NCBI GenBank assembly: GCA_035653295.1
Contig: DASRCB010000300.1
Coordinates: forward strand, 1-14,291
Length of the DNA stretch: 14,291 nucleotides
Reading direction: 5' to 3'
From: DASRCB01 sp035653295
GTDB lineage: Bacteria > Acidobacteriota > Terriglobia > Bryobacterales > Bryobacteraceae
Each line of letters begins with the position of its first letter. The first letter of the stretch is position 1. A program made the translations under genes and the position numbers. Positions 6,368 to 12,708 of the stretch are shown here, piece by piece. Under the pieces are notes generated by a model, which ran no database searches, was not told the DNA's origin, and saw only the letters and a program-made list of their open reading frames with translations.

Positions 6368-8104
6368 CTAATTAGAGTCGCCGTCGATAATGTCCCTCGA
6401 GCCGGTCCTCGACTTACTCCCCCAGAGGACGTTTGTGCCCCAGATGGCGCCTGAGCCGGATGTAGCGGAACTCGTGGCGGAAAATCCGCCGGCCGCCCAT
6501 ACTGCCGAACTGCCCCAGAGGGATCCATCGCTCTGGATCCCGTTCCTGCCCCACACCTGCGGGCTGGCCCAGTCGGGGCTGATGCCCCATGCTTCGGCTC
6601 CTGAGGAGGACGGGAAACTGAGTGTCGTCTGTCCGCTGAAGTTAGTGACGGCTGTCGGGGACAGGGCGGCAGTCGCAACCACGTCCCTGCTGGCCAGTGC
6701 GGCTGGGATGTCCAGATATCCGGCGCCGATGGTGAACAGGTCATTCTGTTCGGCGTAAGACTGACCCGTCGCGGCGTCGCTGACAGTGTAAGTAATGGCG
6801 GGCAACTTGTCCGCCGTCTTCATGAGCCTTGCCTTGACCTGGTCCGGTGTGAGCGCCGGATTCTGCTCCAGCAGCAGCGCAACGGCGCCGCTGACGGCCC
6901 CGGTGGCCATGCTGGTTCCACTCAGGACGAAGTAGGGCCCAACTACGGGCGAAGCACTGTTCGCCGCATACATGGACAGGGGTACGCGGTTCCCGGGATA
7001 GTTCACATCGAGCCATGATCCGGTATCACGAAGCGAATAGATGTTGTTTCCCGGCGCCACCAGGTCGGGTTTCGCGTAATGGTCGAGCAGGGTTGGGCCT
7101 TTCGAGCTGTAGCTGGCAATAGTATCGTCGGTGGCGGTGAGGCTGGCGCGCGTATTCATGGCACCGACGGTGATGGCGTAAGGGCTGTTGCCGGGCGCGT
7201 TAATGGTCGCGTATCCACCTGTACCGAAGGAGTTGTCACGGCCGTCGTTGCCCGCGGCGGCCACGACCACGATGCCGTTCTGCCACGCTGTTTGCACTGC
7301 CTGGCAGAGCAGATCGTTGGCGCAGTAGTCGGCCACCGGGCGCCCGAGCGAGAGATTGATTACGCGGATGTTATACACCGTGCGCAGCTGTATCGCGCGT
7401 CCGATGGCCGCGATGACGGCGCTGTCGGACCCTTGTCCCTGGCTGTCCAGAACGCGCAGATTGACAAAGTTGACGGCCGGGGCCACGCCGCGCACGGTGT
7501 AGGAATACCGTGCTCCGGTGGAGTCCTTTCCGGTTCCGCCGATAATTCCGGCTACGTGGTCGCCGTGCCCGAACTTGTCTCCGGTGGAACTGTCTCCAGG
7601 GACGAAGCTCTCGGCGTAGACCACGCGGCTGCGCCCGTTCGCGTCTTTCAGGTCGTCGGCGACATCGATGCCGCTGTCGATGACGGCGACGGCGATGCCG
7701 CGGCCATCAAAGCCGAAAACGGAACCAGCCAGATCGGAGCGAACCGTTTTCCAGCCCCAGTCGGGGCGGGCGCCGATCCAGGCCGAAGCAGGCGCCGCCA
7801 GAGTCGACAAATTGTGATCCAGAGCAATCGCCGCAACGCCGCTCGAGTTGGCGAAAGCCGGAATCGCATTCCCCGGCAGCGTCGCGGCCGCAGCGTTCAG
7901 CACCCCGGGAAGGTTTCTCAGAACGCCTCCCGCCTTTCCGATACTTGCGACACTGGCCGCCGAAGGTGGTGTTGTGAACTGAACGATGACGTTCGTCTGG
8001 ACGCTCGTCGTTGTGTTCACATCCTTGCCAATCCTGGCGCCTGTTGCGGCCATAAGCATCGCGCTCGACAGCGTGAGTACTACGAGGAGCCTGCGAGGAT
8101 TCAT
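6368..8104 (-). CDS. Secreted S8 (subtilisin-like) serine protease with Trp-hexad tail (paralog 2)
   Basis: A 578-residue pre-pro-protease. The start at 8104 gives a signal peptide (MNPRRLLVVLTLSSAMLMAATG) and has AAGG 6 bases upstream on the coding strand; the frame is open to 8215 but that extension is not signal-like. The I9-like propeptide covers about 38-100 (NVIVQFTTPP...). Catalytic residues are Asp143 (AVIDSGI), His180 (FGHGDHVAG), oxyanion Asn286 (AAGNDG) and Ser398 (SGTSMATGAVSG). Two positions differ from the norm: HGDH for HGTH, and Gly402 at the place of the usual Pro (P225 in subtilisin BPN'). The C-terminal tail has Trp at 506, 512, 518, 530, 536, 555 and 561. Extended similarity to the left-hand protease (SFVPGD, YNIRV-NLSLGRPV, DLFT-GAGYLD) marks a tandem duplication. 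A terminator follows. Substrate is unknown. Confidence 0.93.
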   Translation of the reverse strand: MNPRRLLVVLTLSSAMLMAATGARIGKDVNTTTSVQTNVIVQFTTPPSAASVASIGKAGGVLRNLPGVLNAAAATLPGNAIPAFANSSGVAAIALDHNLSTLAAPASAWIGARPDWGWKTVRSDLAGSVFGFDGRGIAVAVIDSGIDVADDLKDANGRSRVVYAESFVPGDSSTGDKFGHGDHVAGIIGGTGKDSTGARYSYTVRGVAPAVNFVNLRVLDSQGQGSDSAVIAAIGRAIQLRTVYNIRVINLSLGRPVADYCANDLLCQAVQTAWQNGIVVVAAAGNDGRDNSFGTGGYATINAPGNSPYAITVGAMNTRASLTATDDTIASYSSKGPTLLDHYAKPDLVAPGNNIYSLRDTGSWLDVNYPGNRVPLSMYAANSASPVVGPYFVLSGTSMATGAVSGAVALLLEQNPALTPDQVKARLMKTADKLPAITYTVSDAATGQSYAEQNDLFTIGAGYLDIPAALASRDVVATAALSPTAVTNFSGQTTLSFPSSSGAEAWGISPDWASPQVWGRNGIQSDGSLWGSSAVWAAGGFSATSSATSGSGAIWGTNVLWGSKSRTGSRDIIDGDSN

Positions 8105-8226
8105 AACGACCCTTGTTAGGCAGGGCTGCTGCCAAAGCAAACTGCCGGTTTCTGAATGACATCGCCATGGCGGAATTGGGCTCGGGGGACATTCTGTCCA
8201 CGTGGCGAACGCCAACGTGTCCTGCG

Positions 8227-8251
8227 CAGTACGTGGGGTCGCGTCGTACTG
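8227..8251 (-). other. Hairpin just after the Lgt-like gene
   Basis: CAGTACG at 8227-8233 pairs with CGTACTG at 8245-8251 across an 11-base loop, starting 4 bases past the TAA of the Lgt-like gene. A second, imperfect stem lies at 8199-8219 (CACGTGGC / GCC-A-ACGTG). Neither has a T-run, so intrinsic termination is doubtful. They may mark the end of the three-gene unit or protect the 3' end. Confidence 0.3.
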
Positions 8252-8255
8252 ACGC

Positions 8256-8999
8256 TTATTCCGGACGGGTGGCGACGCGCGTCACGGCCGCTGCCGGCCG
8301 GGCGCAGACCATAGCAGGAATCCACACCGCCGCGCCAAGGACGCAAACAACGGCCCAGGGCAGGAAATGCGGGTTGACGTCCAGGGTCTCGCGCCACAGA
8401 CGAAAGGCGCCATAGAGCAGGGCAGCGAGGCCGAAAAAGAAGGGCGGGCGATGGCGGCGGGCATCGAGGATCAGGAAGAGCGCCGAGAGCGCCGCCAGAA
8501 ATGCGAACTCCAGCAAGCCCAGATCGTATCGCCCGCCTTCGGGAAATCGCACCGCGTACCATGCATCGGAGGGCAATCCCCGATGATCGTGCGCGAGCGC
8601 GCAGCCCAGCCGCGCCACGCAGGAGGCGAACGGCGCAACGAATGCGGCGATATCGAGCAGCAGCAGAGAATGACGGAGCGAATCATGGCGGACGCAGCAG
8701 ACGAGGCTGGCCGCCGCGAGCCCGCCGGCGAGGGCTCCGATGGACGCCAGCCCCAGCCCGGGTTCGAGCGTCGCGCGCGTCCACGATAACAGCAGCTGCG
8801 CGATTACGGCGCCGCCGAGCCCGGCGATGAGGATGGCCAGATAAAACGGCGCGATCTCGGCATGCTCGATGCCGAAGCGCCGCGCTCGCCGCAGGAGCAT
8901 GGTCCGGCCCACCAGGATGCCCGCCACCATGAGCGCGCTGAATGCGGTGATATGGCGATGGCCGATGGTGATTGCGGGCTCCGGCGCGTACGGAATCAT
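8256..8999 (-). CDS. Lgt-like (prolipoprotein diacylglyceryl transferase family) membrane protein
   Basis: A 247-residue polytopic protein with the Lgt fold pattern. Lgt attaches diacylglycerol from phosphatidylglycerol to the lipobox Cys of prolipoproteins. By hand alignment to E. coli Lgt (from memory): R130 in ARLGCALAHDHRG matches R143, G141 matches G154, D138 matches E151, and YGAFRLWRE (Y196, R200, E204) matches Y235, R239 and E243. Differences are F20 for Y26, A91 for H103 and C133 for N146. The GC...DHxGLP arrangement suggests a divergent subfamily rather than a decayed copy. The ATG overlaps the propeller stop (ATGA, 8996-8999), with no clear ribosome-binding site, so translation is probably coupled. 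Whether it is the cell's main Lgt or a dedicated paralog cannot be told from the window. Confidence 0.82.
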   Translation of the reverse strand: MIPYAPEPAITIGHRHITAFSALMVAGILVGRTMLLRRARRFGIEHAEIAPFYLAILIAGLGGAVIAQLLLSWTRATLEPGLGLASIGALAGGLAAASLVCCVRHDSLRHSLLLLDIAAFVAPFASCVARLGCALAHDHRGLPSDAWYAVRFPEGGRYDLGLLEFAFLAALSALFLILDARRHRPPFFFGLAALLYGAFRLWRETLDVNPHFLPWAVVCVLGAAVWIPAMVCARPAAAVTRVATRPE

Positions 9000-10234
9000 C
9001 GCACGCGCGCCAGCCCCATGGGAGAACCGCTCCCGAAGGAGGTGGTCTTCACCTGGCCGGTCGCCGTGTTCACGACCGAGATGGAGTTGGACAGGTAATT
9101 CGTCACGACCACCTGCGCGCCGCCGTACATGACGCGAACGTCGGTCGGATATGAGCCGACGGTGTAGGTCTTAATGGTTTTGAGCGTTTTCGTATCCAGC
9201 GCGACCAGCGAACCGGTTGAGTTCGTGCCCCCCGACCCAATATAGGCGACGGTCCCGGTCGGGCTGAAATCGATTCCCTCCGGAGCGGGGATATTCAGGG
9301 CGGCGAAGTCCGTTTTGGTCAGGGTATCGATGATGTCTACCTCGTCGTTGTCGGAGAAGGCGACGTACAGCTGCGCGCCGTCGGGCGTTACGGAAACCGA
9401 GTGCGGCCATTGCGTGTTCAGCGGAATGGTTGCCGTCATGGTGCGCGAGGGGATGTCGAAGACCATCACCGCCGGGGCGGTCGCACTGAAGCTGCACACG
9501 TATGCCGTCTTTCCGTCCGGGGACACGGCCACGCCCGCCGGGTTCATGCCTGGCGTGTTCACGTTCTGGAGGACAGTGTTGTTCTGAAGATTGACGAAGG
9601 TGACGTAGTTATCGAAATTCGAGACTACGGCCTGCTTCCCATCCGGCGTTACGACTACCTGCAGGGGACGCGAGACCAGCGGGATGCTTGCTTTCACCGC
9701 GAGCGGACATGTGCCCATGCGCGTCAGCGTTCCGGCGGCGTGATTGACGACGACGATGTCAGGCTGCGATGCATCACACGCGGGCGGCGCCGAGGCGCTG
9801 GAGGGCGCGATGGCCGTGAACGGCAGGTTGAGCCACTGTACCGGCAGAAATCCCCCGGCTGTGCTCCCCGACCCGCCCGAATCCCTTCGGGAGATCGGAG
9901 CGGATGAAGGGTGAACGCGCGCGCCCGGCGAGCTGGCGTGCGTGCCCGTGGAGCTGGGGATTGTATCGGCGGTGTTCTGGCTCGTTTGCGGTCCACCCTC
10001 TCCGTTGTCACTGGGCTTGCAGTCGAAGTCGACCTCTTGCTGGTTGATGATTGTGTCCTCGCCATTCCAGTCCACGTCGTGAGTATTGATCACGTACTTA
10101 TCGGTCGTAGGGTTGTAGCCGCACGTTGTCCACGTGCTGCGGGTGGGATCGAGGCATGCCGGTAATGCGCCGCAGTCCAGTACGAAGACGAGAATTGCCA
10201 GCAGGACAGCCGCTTCAATGAGTTTCAGTTTCAT
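8996..10234 (-). CDS. Secreted YVTN-type beta-propeller protein, possible lipoprotein
   Basis: 412 residues. The N-terminus (MKLKLIEAAVLLAILVFVL) is an export signal. It is followed by two Cys: C21 in VLDC, with an unsuitable -1 Asp, and C27 in ALPAC, a near-lipobox. Residues about 30-150 are low complexity, rich in Ser/Pro/Gly/Thr, with an acidic loop at 53-64 (DVDWNGEDTIIN) resembling a calcium-binding loop. From about 158 to 409 there are roughly 40-residue propeller blades, marked by VVVTPDGKQAVVSN, VAVSPDGKTAYVCS, VSVTPDGAQLYVAF and IDFSPTGTVAYIGS, probably six or seven in all. Such propellers bind partners or act as scaffolds; no enzyme motif was seen. GGAG (10241-10244, minus) serves the start and overlaps the TAG of the preceding gene, so it sits in one operon with its two neighbours. 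Confidence 0.85.
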   Translation of the reverse strand: MKLKLIEAAVLLAILVFVLDCGALPACLDPTRSTWTTCGYNPTTDKYVINTHDVDWNGEDTIINQQEVDFDCKPSDNGEGGPQTSQNTADTIPSSTGTHASSPGARVHPSSAPISRRDSGGSGSTAGGFLPVQWLNLPFTAIAPSSASAPPACDASQPDIVVVNHAAGTLTRMGTCPLAVKASIPLVSRPLQVVVTPDGKQAVVSNFDNYVTFVNLQNNTVLQNVNTPGMNPAGVAVSPDGKTAYVCSFSATAPAVMVFDIPSRTMTATIPLNTQWPHSVSVTPDGAQLYVAFSDNDEVDIIDTLTKTDFAALNIPAPEGIDFSPTGTVAYIGSGGTNSTGSLVALDTKTLKTIKTYTVGSYPTDVRVMYGGAQVVVTNYLSNSISVVNTATGQVKTTSFGSGSPMGLARVR

Positions 10235-10243
10235 GATGCGCTC

Positions 10244-11911
10244 CTACTGGAAAATCACCGTCTTGCCAAGGACGTAAGTGAACTTTGCCGAGCCGGCGTT
10301 CAATCCGCTTGCGCTGATGGTTGCAGTGGCGGAGCCAGGCACGCTGAGCAGATAAATCACATCCTTCGATTGCAGCGGATTCGCGCGGGTGGCCGGAACA
10401 TTGGCCAGAATCGCGGCCGGGATGGTGAAGCTGGTGGCGCCTTCGGGCGCGACGCAGAGGAACGCAGTGCTGCTGTTGCTCGGCAGATCTTCCCCGAAGC
10501 CCAGAATGCCGACGCGGTCGGTGGAACTGCCGCCCGACCAGGAGATGGTCAGCGGCTGCGACCGGGGCACGTTCAGCAGGGCATTCTGACCGGTCCAGAT
10601 GATTGGGGCAGGCGCGGTGAGGGTGGTCGAGAAGGCGCCGACATCGGAACCGCCGGAGCCGGTCACCTTGTATGTCCCTGGATCGAGATCCAGAGTGCCT
10701 GATATCGTCGTCCCGGCGATGGAGCCGCCGAAGTATCCGAGCGCGAACTGCGGCAGGCCCGCGGGAATCGGGACGCTGGAGGCCTGGTTACCGTTCGGAC
10801 CGGTGAGCGTGATCGTTCCGGCGTTGAGAGCTGTCCCACTCGGCGCGACGCCCGGGGGCAGATCGCCATTCAGCATGTCGCCGGGCCTGGTATAGGCAGT
10901 GCACGTTCCCGCCGGCGGCAGCGATGTCGCCGGGTTGAAGGGAAACAGGGTCGCCGGCAGGGAATAGAAAGCGGACGCCTGAAACTCGGTCTCGACATTG
11001 ACGGGGGCTGTGACACCGACATCTTCATAGGTGATGGCGCGAACCGCGGTGAAGCCGCCCACTTTTCCGCCCGAGACGGTTGCCGCGGAGAATGCATTGC
11101 CCGCATCCGAGCAGGTATTCGCGCCCTTGTTCTGAATGGCGATGCTTACGACGTTGCTGACCGTGGCGCCCCCGGTGCGCACGTAGACGGGGACCCAGCA
11201 GCCCAGAGGCGCGTCGTTCGGGATCACGAAGTCGATCTGGTCCGCTCCGGCGCAGCACGGGGCGCGGCCGTGATAGGTGATTCGGGAGACCGCTTGCGCG
11301 CCGACGAAGACCTCAACCTCGGTGGGCAGGTTACCCACCGTGGGCTGGATGTTATCGCCGTAGCTGACCGGGCCGAGGCCGGTGCCCCATAGTGTCAGCG
11401 TCTGACCGGGATAGGCGGAGATCGTCGGCGCGTTGACCGGCTGGTTGGACGGCGTGACGAAGTTCTGAAGCACGCCCGAGCCCATGCCGGAGCCGTTGGC
11501 GGTGAAGATCCCGAAGGCATTGTTCACGATGATGATCGGGAGTGGGTTGCTTTGCTGGCCATTCACGGTCACCTGGAGCGAGGCCGCGCCAAGCGGAGCG
11601 TTGGACGGCATGATGGCGTTGATCTGGCCGCTTCCGACGAACACGGGAATGGGGTTGACGGTGGCGCTTCCCTGGGTCACGGTCAGACTGGCGCCGCCGA
11701 GCGTCAGGCTGAGCGGGAATTTCGTCTGCTGAAGGCCCTGCGCGGGGCCAAGGCCGGAGCCGAACACGGCAAAAATGGACCCCTGCGCGATGCCTCCGCC
11801 AGGGAGTCCCTGGGGCATGAAGCTGGCCGCATTTACCGCGTCGCGATAATAGATGAGGGGCTGTGCTGTGGCGCTCAGGACGAGCAGCAGGCCTGGAAGT
11901 AAACGAAGCAT
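10244..11911 (-). CDS. Secreted protein with TIGR03437 (Solibacter-type) domain
   Basis: 555 residues. The start at 11911 was chosen because GAGGAG (11916-11921, minus) stands 4 bases ahead and the protein then opens with a signal peptide (MLRLLPGLLLVLSATA, cleavage near residue 16). The frame remains open to 12019, but an upstream ATG at 11926 lacks a ribosome-binding site. Residues about 20-262 match the TIGR03437 domain: DAVNAASF, GSIFAVFGSGLGP, VFVGSGQINAIMP, GQTLTLWGTGLGPV, DQIDFVIPNDAPLGCWVPVYV. This beta-rich domain is usually C-terminal in Solibacter proteins; here it is N-terminal. Residues about 263-555 are not recognised: Gly/Ser/Thr-rich and beta-prone, with LDLDPGTYKVTGSGG and ISWSGGSSTDRVGILGF. 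Function is unknown; probably a cell-surface or extracellular binding or structural role. First gene of the cassette with the propeller and Lgt-like genes. Confidence 0.85.
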   Translation of the reverse strand: MLRLLPGLLLVLSATAQPLIYYRDAVNAASFMPQGLPGGGIAQGSIFAVFGSGLGPAQGLQQTKFPLSLTLGGASLTVTQGSATVNPIPVFVGSGQINAIMPSNAPLGAASLQVTVNGQQSNPLPIIIVNNAFGIFTANGSGMGSGVLQNFVTPSNQPVNAPTISAYPGQTLTLWGTGLGPVSYGDNIQPTVGNLPTEVEVFVGAQAVSRITYHGRAPCCAGADQIDFVIPNDAPLGCWVPVYVRTGGATVSNVVSIAIQNKGANTCSDAGNAFSAATVSGGKVGGFTAVRAITYEDVGVTAPVNVETEFQASAFYSLPATLFPFNPATSLPPAGTCTAYTRPGDMLNGDLPPGVAPSGTALNAGTITLTGPNGNQASSVPIPAGLPQFALGYFGGSIAGTTISGTLDLDPGTYKVTGSGGSDVGAFSTTLTAPAPIIWTGQNALLNVPRSQPLTISWSGGSSTDRVGILGFGEDLPSNSSTAFLCVAPEGATSFTIPAAILANVPATRANPLQSKDVIYLLSVPGSATATISASGLNAGSAKFTYVLGKTVIFQ

Positions 11912-11941
11912 TCCACTCCTCTGCATAGGTGTGATCGTAAT

Positions 11942-12685
11942 ATGCAGAACATCACGCAGACAACAGAACCGATCACGCCGGCAACTCTGCATCCCGTCCG
12001 CACGGCGGTGATGGTGCAAACGTGGCGCGATCTGACATTCCTACACTGGTCGTTTGATCCGGGCGCAGTGCGCCGTTTGCTGCCGGCGCAGTTGGAGCTG
12101 GACCTGTTCGATGGAAAGGCGTGGATCGGGCTGGTTCCGTTCCTGATCACGGGTCTGACCCTGCCACACGGTCCGTCGATGCCGTGGCTATCGCGTTTTC
12201 CCGAAACGAACGTGCGTACTTACGTGACTGGGCCATCCGGCCGCCGCGGGGTGTGGTTTTTTTCTCTTGATGCCGCGCGCGTGCTGGCGGTGCTGGGGGC
12301 GCGCACCGGTTTCGGTCTGCCTTATTTCTGGTCGCGGATGCGTGTGACGAGGGCGCCGCGCGCCGTGAACTACGACAGTCGTCGCGTGCAGGGGCCGGCG
12401 GCCCACTCGCACGTCGTGATCGAACCGGGCGAGCGCATCGAGCAGGCGAGCGAACTGGAGTTGTTCCTCACGGCGCGGTTCTGTCTTTACGCAGTGCGTT
12501 TCGGCAGCCTGATTCGCGCTGACATCGAACACCAGCCCTGGCCGCTGCACCGCGGGCGTGTCGAGCGGCTAAGCCAAACGCTGGTCGAAGCGGCGGGCCT
12601 TCCCTCGCCCGCCGGCGATCCGCTGGTCCACTTCGCGCCGCGCGTGGATGTGCGTGTGGCGGCGCCGCAACCCGCGGCGACGTAG
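11942..12685 (+). CDS. DUF2071 (YqjF-like) protein
   Basis: A 247-residue protein with the DUF2071 pattern: WRDLTFLHWSFDPGAVRRLLP, LELDLFDGKAWIGLVPF, FPETNVRTYVTGPSGRRGVWFFSLDA, and GARTGFGLPYFWSRMRV. The fold is thought to resemble acetoacetate-decarboxylase-like proteins, but the biological role is not established. The first 23 residues (to VMVQTW) exceed the usual domain start, so translation could instead begin at 12011 (MVQTWRD). No strong ribosome-binding site is present at either place. It is divergent from the TIGR03437 gene, whose chosen start is only 30 bases away, and is followed 23 bases later by the UPF0182 gene. Ends in an Ala/Pro tail. Confidence 0.88.
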   Translation: MQNITQTTEPITPATLHPVRTAVMVQTWRDLTFLHWSFDPGAVRRLLPAQLELDLFDGKAWIGLVPFLITGLTLPHGPSMPWLSRFPETNVRTYVTGPSGRRGVWFFSLDAARVLAVLGARTGFGLPYFWSRMRVTRAPRAVNYDSRRVQGPAAHSHVVIEPGERIEQASELELFLTARFCLYAVRFGSLIRADIEHQPWPLHRGRVERLSQTLVEAAGLPSPAGDPLVHFAPRVDVRVAAPQPAAT

Positions 12686-12693
12686 ATCGGCTG

Positions 12694-12708
12694 TAAACTG
12701 GTCGAGGA
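12694..12708 (+). promoter_or_regulatory. Candidate -10-like element before the UPF0182 gene
   Basis: TAAACT (12694-12699), preceded by TG, lies 9 bases before the TTG at 12709 in a 23-base gap. The layout resembles that before lysS: a -10-like hexamer containing the in-frame stop, then a TTG with no properly spaced Shine-Dalgarno sequence. GAGG at 12704-12707 is only 1 base from the TTG, too close for normal use. The match to the consensus is partial. Confidence 0.25.

Noticed and set aside
6016..6375. 119-codon plus-strand frame across the region between the proteases
   Set aside because: It runs through the terminator stem and the signal-peptide region of subtilase 1 and has no ribosome-binding site or domain.
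7079..8119. 346-codon plus-strand frame opposite subtilase 2
   Set aside because: It is antisense to a protease with an intact triad, signal peptide and propeptide; the translation is Arg/Gly/Asp/Val-rich with no recognisable domain, typical of a high-G+C shadow frame.
8105..8215. N-terminal extension of subtilase 2
   Set aside because: The extra 37 residues are not signal-like; the ATG at 8104 has AAGG upstream and is followed directly by a good signal peptide.
11912..12019. N-terminal extension of the TIGR03437 protein
   Set aside because: The His/Arg/Cys-rich extension overlaps the divergent DUF2071 gene; the ATG at 11911 has a good GAGGAG and a signal peptide.
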